NCBI GenBank assembly: GCA_020845955.1
Contig: JADLEU010000245.1
Span: 1 to 62,494 of the forward strand
From: Anaerolineales bacterium
Lineage (GTDB): Bacteria; Chloroflexota; Anaerolineae; Anaerolineales; UBA6663
Length of the DNA stretch: 62,494 nucleotides
Reading direction: 5' to 3'
The first letter of the stretch is position 1; each line of letters opens with the position of its first letter. The position numbers and the translations under genes are program-made. Below are positions 16,204 through 24,209 of the stretch, in pieces. The notes below the pieces were generated by a model. The model worked only from the letters and a program-made list of their open reading frames with translations. It had not been told where the DNA came from and did no database searches.

Positions 16204-16736
16204 CCCGGCCAGACGAGCCAGATGTACAGGACAGCGCCCAGGCTAAATGCAAACGTGATAGGCCGGCCGCGTTTTTGGTATGCAGCAGCGACCTCCGCCC
16301 GGTCGGGCCAGGCGCCTCGACTCGCCGTGACGAACAGAGCGGCGAGGCGACGCAGTCCCGCTCGCCCATCCCACACGATCAAGGCCAAGAGGGAGCCGAG
16401 CAGCACGGCGATCATCATCGCGTAGACGAACCGAGCATCAGGAAACAGCGCAACCAGTGCAATCAGCAACTTGGTGTCGCCACCGCCAAACGCCCGTATC
16501 CACCACAGCGCCAGGCAAATCGCCGAAGTAAGCGTCGCGAGACCCACCTGCTCCCAACTCACCTGGCTCAGAGCAAGCCGCGCCACGAGCACCAGCCACC
16601 CAGCGATCACGGCCGGTCGCATCACAGCATTCGGTATGCGTTTGTTGCGCAGGTCGTAGGCGGCCAGCGACACCAGCAGGACCGATAGGGCCAGCCGCGT
16701 GCCACAACTGAACATGTCTGGAGTCATCGGGGTCAA
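16194..16736 (-). CDS. tadV: Prepilin peptidase (TadV/CpaA type, A24)
   Basis: This 180-residue integral membrane aspartic protease matures Flp-type pilins and TadE-like pseudopilins. Both catalytic aspartates are visible: AAYDLRNKRIPN (about D28) and GGGDTKLL (about D87). It has five or six hydrophobic segments and lacks the cytoplasmic methylase domain of PilD, as expected for Tad peptidases. It is encoded far from the rest of the Tad genes but in the same polycistronic run. Confidence 0.9.
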   Translation of the reverse strand: MTPMTPDMFSCGTRLALSVLLVSLAAYDLRNKRIPNAVMRPAVIAGWLVLVARLALSQVSWEQVGLATLTSAICLALWWIRAFGGGDTKLLIALVALFPDARFVYAMMIAVLLGSLLALIVWDGRAGLRRLAALFVTASRGAWPDRAEVAAAYQKRGRPITFAFSLGAVLYIWLVWPGWI

Positions 16737-16739
16737 TCC

Positions 16740-17480
16740 TCACTTGGCGTCCCGGTCTGGAGGTCGGATGATCAGACCGCTATTTGCCACCGTCTCTATC
16801 ACGTCTTGTCCTTCGGTCTGCCTCAGCTTGCGCCTCAGGCGGTATGCCACATTCAGCAATCCCCTGGTGTCTTCGCCCACAATCGTGGGCTGAACCATCC
16901 CCCATCCAACTTCCATCAATTCCACGTAAGTGACGAGCTGCCCAGGCGTGCGCAGCAAGCGCTCCAGGATGCGGCGCTCAACATCGCCGAAGGTGTAGCG
17001 CCGGCCACGCTGTAGCGCCTGCGCTCGCGCCAGGTCGATCACCAGGTCACCGTAATAGAATAGCTTCCGCATTCGTTCCGGCGCCAGATTGCCGGCTACC
17101 GTCCGCCGCAGGTGGGCGCGCACCCGCGCGATAAGCTGCTCGCGGGATATCGGCTTAGCAAGGTAGTTGTCTGCGCCAAGATTCAGCCCGCGCACCACAC
17201 GGGCATCACCGGTCTGGCCGGTTAGGATGACGATGCGCACTGGGCTGCGGGCGCGCAGCGCCGCCAGCACCTCGAAGCCATCCATATCGCCCATGAGCAA
17301 CAGGTCCAGGATCACCAGCTCGGGTGCAAACTCGGTAAAGGCCGCCAGCGCTTCGGGGCCACTGCGCGCGGCTCGAGTACGATAGCCGGCCTCATCCAAC
17401 ACCTGCCGGTAGAATACGAGAAGGGCCGACTCATCCTCAACGATCAGAATGCGCTGACCGGACAGCGGCCTCTCAGCCAT
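16740..17480 (-). CDS. Response regulator, receiver plus winged-helix (OmpR-like)
   Basis: This 246-residue protein has a receiver domain (RILIVEDESALL with acidic pocket; phosphorylation site in LVILDLLLMG at about D57; ILTGQ; AKP) followed by an OmpR/PhoB-like winged helix (FGDVERRILERLLRTPGQLV, then VGEDTRGLLNVAYRLRRKLR). Transcription factors of this type bind direct repeats about 11 bp apart. Boxes of that form occur ahead of parA and the Flp pilin gene, so it is the best candidate for their activator. It overlaps the receiver-only gene by 8 bp. Confidence 0.92.
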   Translation of the reverse strand: MAERPLSGQRILIVEDESALLVFYRQVLDEAGYRTRAARSGPEALAAFTEFAPELVILDLLLMGDMDGFEVLAALRARSPVRIVILTGQTGDARVVRGLNLGADNYLAKPISREQLIARVRAHLRRTVAGNLAPERMRKLFYYGDLVIDLARAQALQRGRRYTFGDVERRILERLLRTPGQLVTYVELMEVGWGMVQPTIVGEDTRGLLNVAYRLRRKLRQTEGQDVIETVANSGLIIRPPDRDAK

Positions 17481-17853
17481 GGGCCTCGTCCGCCAGGGCG
17501 CTGCGTACTGCCTCTATCAGGCGAGCCCGAGCCACCGGTTTGCGTAGAATGGCCCAGGCCGCCCGTCGCCGCGCTTCCATCTCGTCCGCGCTGTTCAAGC
17601 TGGCCGCGAACAGGATCACGCGCAGGAGTCTGCCACCGCACCGTGCGCGTAGTTCATCCCAGACCTGCCAGCCGTCGAGTGGGCCTGGCAGCGTCAGATC
17701 CAGGAGCACCACGCCCGGCCAACCGTCCTCTGCAAGATCGAGTGCCAGGGCACCACTTTCAGCCAGGCGAAACGGCAAGCCTTCGCGTTCCAGCAGCCGG
17801 CGCACGAATTCGCCTAGCGCGAATTCGTCTTCTACGATGAGTGCGTATGTCAT
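17473..17853 (-). CDS. Receiver-only response regulator
   Basis: The 126-residue protein is a single CheY-like domain: ALIVEDEFAL with the acidic pair, VVLLDLTLPG as phosphoacceptor site, LFAAS and ILRKP as switch residues. It has no output domain. It lies between a soluble histidine kinase and the DNA-binding regulator, overlapping both, so it probably acts as a phosphorelay intermediate or adaptor in the same pathway. Confidence 0.9.
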   Translation of the reverse strand: MTYALIVEDEFALGEFVRRLLEREGLPFRLAESGALALDLAEDGWPGVVLLDLTLPGPLDGWQVWDELRARCGGRLLRVILFAASLNSADEMEARRRAAWAILRKPVARARLIEAVRSALADEAHG

Positions 17854-18605
17854 GGCTCAACCTGCCTTTCGACCACTGGCATGGTGAGCACAAAGGCGTT
17901 TCCAAACTGGCCAGAACAGTTACCGCCCGACGCCAGATACAGGTCGCCCCCCATCTGTCGGGCGACCGCGCGGGCGACGAATAATCCCAACCCAATGCCG
18001 AGCCTGGGCCGGCCCAATGCCGGAGGCAACCTAGCAAAAGGCTCAAACATGGCCTCGCTGTATTCGGTGGGGATTCGCAGACCATCATCCTCCACGACAA
18101 ATACCACCTGCCGCGCCCCGGGCTCATGGTGGGCACACACCGTAAGCCCACCCAGATCGCCGCGATCAGGCCGGCAGCGCTCAGCGTTGCGCAGCAGCGT
18201 GAACACAATGTGTAACAAGTGCTCCCGGTCAGCATGCACCGTGGGAAGGTCTTCGGCATACTCAATGGCCACCAAACAATCCGGTAGACGCGCTTCGAAC
18301 GTACAGGCGGCCTCGTGCAGAAATGCCCCGACCTCCACCACTGTCGGAAAGAGCATAAGCGGCCCCTGCGCCAATTCGTGGCGCAAGGCAAGATCATCCA
18401 CGACGCCGGCCAGGTAGGCGGCCTCGCGCTTGATGAAGCTGATGTAGTGCTCGGCCAGCGCCGGCGGCAGGCCCGGCTCCAGCAGTTCGGCGAAGCCCTG
18501 GAGAGATTGCAGCGGAGTCCGCAACGCATGTGCGGCGGTCCGCACAAACAGGGCATGCTGTTCTCGCAGCTGGGCAAGATCTAGCGGCGGCGTAATGTCG
18601 GTCAT
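17850..18605 (-). CDS. Soluble sensor histidine kinase
   Basis: This 251-residue protein has an H-box AAHALRTPLQSLQGF at about residues 24-38 and a HATPase_c domain with VFVVEDDGLRI (N/G box region) and GRPRLGIGLGLFVARAV (G2 box). It has no membrane segment and almost no sensor domain, so the signal must come from a partner. It overlaps the receiver gene by 4 bp and touches the nuclease-like gene by one base (TAATG). Confidence 0.9.
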   Translation of the reverse strand: MTDITPPLDLAQLREQHALFVRTAAHALRTPLQSLQGFAELLEPGLPPALAEHYISFIKREAAYLAGVVDDLALRHELAQGPLMLFPTVVEVGAFLHEAACTFEARLPDCLVAIEYAEDLPTVHADREHLLHIVFTLLRNAERCRPDRGDLGGLTVCAHHEPGARQVVFVVEDDGLRIPTEYSEAMFEPFARLPPALGRPRLGIGLGLFVARAVARQMGGDLYLASGGNCSGQFGNAFVLTMPVVERQVEP

Positions 18606-19804
18606 TAGTCCACCATCTCGAGCACCTGGAGCACCGACGCAAGAATGGAGGACCCAGGCAGACCCTCCAACGCCTGCTCCAGAACAGCGACCGAAGCCCG
18701 CATCTGAGTTGCCAAGGCTGCGTCATTTGCCACGTCCTGGCGCAATCGCTGGAAGGCGTCGCGATGCGCTTCGGCCCAGCCCAGGAGCCCAGCATCCAGC
18801 AGGGGCAGAACCTCCCAGCCGGGTTGGCCCCAGCAGTGTTCCCGGTAGGCGCAGGCCCGGCAGCTCTCATATCCCGTTACCGCGCGAGGGATCACCACGT
18901 GATGTTGCATCCCGCGCGCGATCGCCGCCGCCAACGCCAGAAGATGGCCTGTGTTTGTTTCTCGAAACGCGAAGGCCTGGCCGGTGGGCCAATGCCGGAA
19001 TTTGACGTGGTCGACGCGCTGCCACGATAGGCCAGCGGACTCGGACTGGCTGGACGAGGGCTGCGCCAGCGCAGCCGCGATCACGCGCAAGTCACGGCCA
19101 GCAAGCCCCGCCCGCACCCAGGGCGCGGGCTCGAAGTCATGAACTTCCACGATCACAGCGCCGTCTTCAGACTCCGCCCGGACCATCAGATCCGCCTGGC
19201 CAATAAGTCGCATGCCGTTGTCCAGATCTGCCTCGAACGGGGTCACCCAGCCCAGCACGACAGCTGGCGCGGGCAAGTCGGGTGCATTTCGCTCAGCCAT
19301 GGCCATACAATCCGCAAAGGCATCACCCAAAGCGCTGCCTGGCCGATTGCTCTCGTCGGGCGCGATCAGGCCATGCGTTCGGGCAAACTCGTCCAGCGAG
19401 CGGACCAGGTTTGTCAAGCCGGCCGAATGCATCCGCATTCGGTATTCGTTGGTCATCTCGGGCACAGCGTAGCGGCCACCATCGGGCCGCTGCACGCGGC
19501 CGGTCGAAAACAGGTCGAGAATCTTCGCCCGGCCCGCAGCATACTGCGCCAGTTCACGCGCCAGAGCTGGTTCCCCCCACCCCTCACACCAATCATGCCA
19601 GACCAGGTTCACAGCTGTCGCGAGGCTGTCGGCGTGGCCCTGGTAGTAAAACTCCAACCCGGTGCGGATCGCCGTCGGAAGGAGCGAGGCAATCGTCCGT
19701 GGCCGGGGCACACCGGCTCGGCGTTCCCAGAACCACTCCAATGGGCAGCGGGCATACGTCCTCAGGTCGTCCAAGCGAATGTCCATTCTTTGCCGTTCCG
19801 TCAT
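18605..19804 (-). CDS. Fe-S PD-(D/E)XK nuclease-like protein (AddB/Cas4 C-terminal type)
   Basis: This 399-residue protein has the cysteine pattern of iron-sulfur nucleases: one Cys near the N-terminus (YARCPLEWFWE) and three near the C-terminus (CRACAYREHC). Between them is an active-site-like region: IGQADLMVRAE followed by VIVEVHDFEPA. The usual catalytic Lys after E-x is His here, so activity may be altered or lost. Its position among primase, helicase and kinases suggests DNA-end processing for the element. It overlaps the kinase gene upstream by 4 bp (ATGA). Confidence 0.7.
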   Translation of the reverse strand: MTERQRMDIRLDDLRTYARCPLEWFWERRAGVPRPRTIASLLPTAIRTGLEFYYQGHADSLATAVNLVWHDWCEGWGEPALARELAQYAAGRAKILDLFSTGRVQRPDGGRYAVPEMTNEYRMRMHSAGLTNLVRSLDEFARTHGLIAPDESNRPGSALGDAFADCMAMAERNAPDLPAPAVVLGWVTPFEADLDNGMRLIGQADLMVRAESEDGAVIVEVHDFEPAPWVRAGLAGRDLRVIAAALAQPSSSQSESAGLSWQRVDHVKFRHWPTGQAFAFRETNTGHLLALAAAIARGMQHHVVIPRAVTGYESCRACAYREHCWGQPGWEVLPLLDAGLLGWAEAHRDAFQRLRQDVANDAALATQMRASVAVLEQALEGLPGSSILASVLQVLEMVD

Positions 19805-21135
19805 GTCGCCGGTTGAGAAACAGCCAAGCGGCCTTCTGCCAACGCCGCGCCAGACAGCTCAGGTCTACCTGCCACAGCGGGTAGGGCAAAGTAGAAGCAC
19901 GTCTCCAGGCCGGGATCGCTCGTGGCCCAGATCTCCCCACCCATTGCCTCGACCAATCGCCGGCTCGACCATAGGCCCAGGCCGTGCCCCTTGACCTTGC
20001 CCGTGCTGTCGGTGGAAAACCCAAACTCGAACAATTGGGGCATCGCTTCATCCGAAATTCCGATGCCATTGTCGCCAACCTCGAACAGAACACGGTCGCC
20101 TTCGGCCCAAACTCGGAGCCAGATGTGCAAATCAGACCGCTGGGCGTTGTGGTTGACTGAGTTCGCGATCAAGTTGTCGAGAATGCGTAACACGGCCAGG
20201 CGCTCCCCCCACACGGCTGGTATATTCGGCGCGACTTCCAACTTGAAGATCACTGCGCGTTCGCGACGCCGGCGGGCGAGCATAGCAGCTGCGAGTTGCG
20301 TAAGTTCCTCGACCGGAAGCCGTTCCAACTCCAGCTTGCGATTGGGATCACCAACCTCCTCGACGAGTGGCTGGCTCAAACTCAATTGCTCCATGGCCTG
20401 CTTGACAAGATCCGCCGCTTCGCCATCCCACTCATCGCTGGCCGTCGCCAAATCCAGGAGTGAGTGAGCAGCGGTCAGTTTGTTGGACAGATCGTGCGCC
20501 GCCGTCCGAGTCATCCGATCGTAGTGGTTCAGGCTGGCGCTCAACGCTTGAATATCGGCTGCTCGGGCTTCCAATTCGGCATATTCGCCCATCACCAGCT
20601 CGGCATACCGCTGAATTGCTTGAACTACCGGCAATTGGCGCTCGGCCGCTCGAGCTGACGTCCACCCCAACACCAGAAGGGCGTGCTTTCCAAGGTGAGT
20701 CGCCACTACCCCACCATCGCTGCCTGCCGCCAGCGCCTGCCAACGGGCTGCCAGTTGCATGCCGGTCAAAAGTACAGGTTTGGACGAGCTGCCGAGCAGG
20801 CGAGTTAGGGCATCCTCAGCGGGAAGAGCGGCAAGCCAATCCAGCCGCTCCACATTCACGGCATGCGCCAGTTCATAAACTGACCGTTCCGCACGGGCCA
20901 GGTGCAGTGTGCCGCTGTAAGCACCAAGCGCTTGGACACTGCACTCAAGGATGATGCCAAGCGATTGATCACGGTCGCGGCGCTGCACCGTTGCCGCCAT
21001 AACTTCACCAATGGCATCGTTCCAGGATTTGTCGCGCCTTAGCATCCACTGGCCTGCCCGCCAAACCCCCCACAGGACGCAGGTCGCGAAGAGTCCCGCC
21101 ACCAACACTATTCCGCCGCTTTCCGTCCCGGTCAC
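19801..21135 (-). CDS. Membrane-anchored sensor histidine kinase
   Basis: This 444-residue protein starts at GTG 21135, chosen because ggaggag lies 3 bp upstream and the primase stop is just before. One N-terminal membrane helix (GIVLVAGLFATCVLWGVW) is followed by a GAF-like sensor segment, then an H-box (TAAHDLSNKLTAAHSLLDLA) and a HATPase_c domain with VGDNGIGISDEAM and GHGLGLWSSRRLVEAMGG. It is the likely membrane input for the signalling genes downstream in the same run. The ligand is unknown. Confidence 0.88.
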   Translation of the reverse strand: MTGTESGGIVLVAGLFATCVLWGVWRAGQWMLRRDKSWNDAIGEVMAATVQRRDRDQSLGIILECSVQALGAYSGTLHLARAERSVYELAHAVNVERLDWLAALPAEDALTRLLGSSSKPVLLTGMQLAARWQALAAGSDGGVVATHLGKHALLVLGWTSARAAERQLPVVQAIQRYAELVMGEYAELEARAADIQALSASLNHYDRMTRTAAHDLSNKLTAAHSLLDLATASDEWDGEAADLVKQAMEQLSLSQPLVEEVGDPNRKLELERLPVEELTQLAAAMLARRRRERAVIFKLEVAPNIPAVWGERLAVLRILDNLIANSVNHNAQRSDLHIWLRVWAEGDRVLFEVGDNGIGISDEAMPQLFEFGFSTDSTGKVKGHGLGLWSSRRLVEAMGGEIWATSDPGLETCFYFALPAVAGRPELSGAALAEGRLAVSQPAT

Positions 21136-21151
21136 TGCTCCTCCATGCCCG

Positions 21152-22369
21152 CTACAGTTGGCTCGCCAGCGACTGACGGGGCTGGACCGAGTGCCGCCCA
21201 TAGACTGGCGCAAGACTTTCTCCGGGGTAGCCCTTCGGCGGCTGCGGCTCGTATCCCAGCGCCTTCATCAACACCAGGAAGGTTTTCTCGCCGCCATCGC
21301 GGATACTCAGTTCGTTGAGGTCCTTCACGCCGTCAGGAAGTTCGGCCAGTGATCCCCGCCCAATCAACTCATGCCACCTTACCGCCGCCTCCAGGCCCGC
21401 ACCGCCATCGTTGTGAGGCACGATCACCAGTGGCCGCTTTAGCCGGGCCAGGAGCGCCGCATGTTCGGACTTCATCCGCGTGCCGATGTTGGCCAGGGCA
21501 TCGAAACCCCACTGCCGCGCCGTAATTGCATCTGGCGGGCTTTCCACCAGCAGCACCGGCCGGTCGCTCTCTCGCCGGTCGAGGCGGGCATAGCCATAGA
21601 GCGGTTTGGACATCTCCTTCAAGCTCAGGTACTTGGGCGCCTTCGCGCTCAGATCAGGAGCGAAGGCTCGCCCAATCAAGTGGAGCACCCGCCCGTTGCG
21701 GTCGCGTTCGACGAACACCACTCGGCCGGCCATGAACTCGCGGTGGCGTCGCTCGGCATCCAGTAAGTTGATCTCAGCTGCCGCGCTGATCCTCAGTCCA
21801 CAGGCCAGCAGCGCCGGCACGAGCAGGTCACCAGTGGCATAGCCCACGGCTTCATGTCCAATGGTCGCATCACTGAAACCGCGGCGCTGCAAGTATTCGT
21901 AAGGTGTACCCGGTCCCTGGCCCATAGCCAGGAGTGTGGTGTGATAGAGCCGGGCCGCAGTGTGAAGCAGCATCTGGACGCGAGGCCCCAACTCTACTGG
22001 CCGCCAGGATTGCGGAGCGTGCCAGGCCGGCGGCAACGGCTGGCGCAGCGGCGGCAGGTGGTTGCCGTCCAGGTCGGCTAGAACATCCTTGAACATCGCC
22101 TTATCGCGGCTGTTCCAGGCGCGGCCAAATCGGGCGTGGCCAACCAGGTCAATCACGTCACCGCCCAAGCCGCACGAGGCGGCGTAGCAGGTCCAGGTCT
22201 GCGTCGGCAGATGAACGGCGAAGCTGGGATGCCGGTCGTCATGGAAAGGGCAGCGGCCGACCAAGTTACTGCCACTGTGGCGCAGATCTGGGATGTACCG
22301 CGCAGCCGCCTCTTGCAGCGAATGGCGGGCTTTGATCTCCTCAACGCTAGCGCACGAGCCTGAATCCAT
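21152..22369 (-). CDS. DNA primase, CHC2 zinc finger plus TOPRIM
   Basis: This 405-residue DnaG-like primase has a zinc finger recognisable in NLVGRCPFHDDRHPSF and WTCYAASCGLGGDVIDLV (residues about 33-75). A TOPRIM domain follows, with LLVESPPDAITARQWG (catalytic Glu) and LVIVPHNDGGAG. It is shorter than chromosomal DnaG (about 600) and lacks a clear helicase-binding C-terminus, typical of plasmid or ICE primases. The start at 22369 was preferred over an in-frame ATG at 22399 that would overlap the upstream gene more. Confidence 0.9.
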   Translation of the reverse strand: MDSGSCASVEEIKARHSLQEAAARYIPDLRHSGSNLVGRCPFHDDRHPSFAVHLPTQTWTCYAASCGLGGDVIDLVGHARFGRAWNSRDKAMFKDVLADLDGNHLPPLRQPLPPAWHAPQSWRPVELGPRVQMLLHTAARLYHTTLLAMGQGPGTPYEYLQRRGFSDATIGHEAVGYATGDLLVPALLACGLRISAAAEINLLDAERRHREFMAGRVVFVERDRNGRVLHLIGRAFAPDLSAKAPKYLSLKEMSKPLYGYARLDRRESDRPVLLVESPPDAITARQWGFDALANIGTRMKSEHAALLARLKRPLVIVPHNDGGAGLEAAVRWHELIGRGSLAELPDGVKDLNELSIRDGGEKTFLVLMKALGYEPQPPKGYPGESLAPVYGRHSVQPRQSLASQL

Positions 22370-22376
22370 GGCTTCT

Positions 22377-24209
22377 TTACCCTTCAAACGCGCCCACAAA
22401 CTCGCTCATATACACGGTGCGCCAGGCCGGTTTCACCGGGTCTAGCCGGCCATGCTCATCCCCCAGCAGGTCGGCACGGGCCAGGCGCACATCCAGCTGC
22501 GTCTGGTATTGCTCGTTCAACCCGCGTAATCGCCGTCGGAGGGCTTGCAAGCGCCCCTCCCCACCTCGTTCCACCAGTATGAGGAGACGCGGCAGGTTTC
22601 CAGCCAATCCATCCCAGGTGCCGCCCAGCCGGTAATAGCGGGCCAACTTGTCGGCCAGCGCCTGGCCATGCGCGGTATCGCGGTCCACCTCGAGCCAAAA
22701 CGCTAACTCGCAGCGACTCCCACTATTCGCCGCGACCGACACAACCCCAGTCGCGTCCGGCACGACCGCCCGAAGTTGCTTTCGGCGTAAGGCTTGCCCA
22801 GGCATATCCCGCTCTGGCAACTCGAACAGGCATTGCACGTGATCCCACCGCCGCAGCGACAGTCGAGGCGGGCCATGACGACAAAGGCCAACCAGAAAAT
22901 CTAGAACCAGACTTGTGTGAGCACGCACGGTGTCGAACCAGCCAACCGCGTACTCCGGGCCGGTCGCCGTTCGCCGCAGCGGCCAACCCCGCAGCCGAGC
23001 GTATTCGACCGGCGGCAGTCGTACCTGAGCGGCCAACAGGCATAGGCCGAGCCAGGTGAGTACATAGCCGCTGCCCGATGGGGCCACCTCTATCAGGTGA
23101 TGCACCATCAACTCCTCAATGCCATCCCGCACGTGCCGCTCCGAAAAGGCCATCACTACTGCAAGATCTTCCATTGTGATCAGGGGGTATTGGCCGATAC
23201 GATCCAGCAGTTCGCGAGACTTCAGGCTGATAGCCTGATGGATATCAACCAATCGCCGAAGCTCGCGCCGGGTGAGGCGGGCGCTGTGAGAGGCCGTCGA
23301 TGGCTTTGAGATAGGAACCGGTTTCTTAGCCGCGACCTCATCCGGCGCGGCGTGCGCCCACCAACCTGCGTCCGGTGCTCCCGGTCGGCGGCTGGGTCGG
23401 GCACAGGGCACAACCTCGCCCCACAGCACCGTCGTCTGGCAGCGTTCGTTCCACCAACAGTCACGGCCAAGGTCGTCGAATGTGGTTATCCGCAAGGGTC
23501 CTGGCCAGTCGCCGCTATGCACAGTCTCGCGCCACTGCTGCACAATCTGGGTCAGTCGCTGTTGATCGCTGGTGAGCATGACGACCACAGGGAAGTAGGT
23601 GGAATCGTCCCGCCCGAACTCCGGCCGCCGCCGCCAGGCATGAGCGCTGCGGAACTGCTGGAAGAACCAATCCAGATCGAGGTTCCCTGGGTCAACCAGA
23701 ACAGCGACGTTGCGATAGTTGCCGGGTGTCAGCCTTAGACAGACGAGGGCATCGAGGTGGAGCGACCGGTAGGCCTGGCCGACAAAATCTCGCCGGCCGG
23801 GGCTGAGTTGACGCTCGGACCGCAAAGCCTGGGCTGGCAGGTCGTAAGGCGACAACGCCCAGACGATCCCAGGCGCTCCATGCCATTGGTTCAACAGGGC
23901 GCGAGCGTAGTCCAGCTTTAGGGCGGCTAAGAGCGTGCGTTGTTGGCCAGGCTCAGAATACGCCATGCCTTCGCGGTCGGCGCCCCCCGGCGTGAGCCCG
24001 TACCGTGCCGGCGCGCGCCCCAGCCCGCGGACCATGGCAGGCGCGACGAGGCGATAGCGTATTGCCAGCCTGACGGCTGCTTCGAATTCACCCTGGCGCA
24101 GGCCACTTTCAGATCGGAGCAAATCGGCTCTGGCCCATGGGTGTGCGCCGACCGCCTTCAACAACATGACCAGCCTCTCCCGATCCTCAATTCTCTGCCG
24201 TCGGATCAT
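22377..24209 (-). CDS. Replication-relaxation (Replic_Relax) family protein
   Basis: This 610-residue protein starts MIRRQRIEDRERLV after gaggcgcaa. It has winged-helix segments near the N-terminus (ADLLRSESGLRQGEFEAAVR) and again in the C-terminal half (LITMEDLAVVMAFSERHVRD), and Replic_Relax-like core text around HLDALVCLRLTPG. In actinobacterial and firmicute plasmids this family is needed for replication and plasmid DNA relaxation, and it is often next to a coupling ATPase, as here. No classical MOB relaxase is visible, so this is the candidate DNA-processing protein. Confidence 0.75.
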   Translation of the reverse strand: MIRRQRIEDRERLVMLLKAVGAHPWARADLLRSESGLRQGEFEAAVRLAIRYRLVAPAMVRGLGRAPARYGLTPGGADREGMAYSEPGQQRTLLAALKLDYARALLNQWHGAPGIVWALSPYDLPAQALRSERQLSPGRRDFVGQAYRSLHLDALVCLRLTPGNYRNVAVLVDPGNLDLDWFFQQFRSAHAWRRRPEFGRDDSTYFPVVVMLTSDQQRLTQIVQQWRETVHSGDWPGPLRITTFDDLGRDCWWNERCQTTVLWGEVVPCARPSRRPGAPDAGWWAHAAPDEVAAKKPVPISKPSTASHSARLTRRELRRLVDIHQAISLKSRELLDRIGQYPLITMEDLAVVMAFSERHVRDGIEELMVHHLIEVAPSGSGYVLTWLGLCLLAAQVRLPPVEYARLRGWPLRRTATGPEYAVGWFDTVRAHTSLVLDFLVGLCRHGPPRLSLRRWDHVQCLFELPERDMPGQALRRKQLRAVVPDATGVVSVAANSGSRCELAFWLEVDRDTAHGQALADKLARYYRLGGTWDGLAGNLPRLLILVERGGEGRLQALRRRLRGLNEQYQTQLDVRLARADLLGDEHGRLDPVKPAWRTVYMSEFVGAFEG

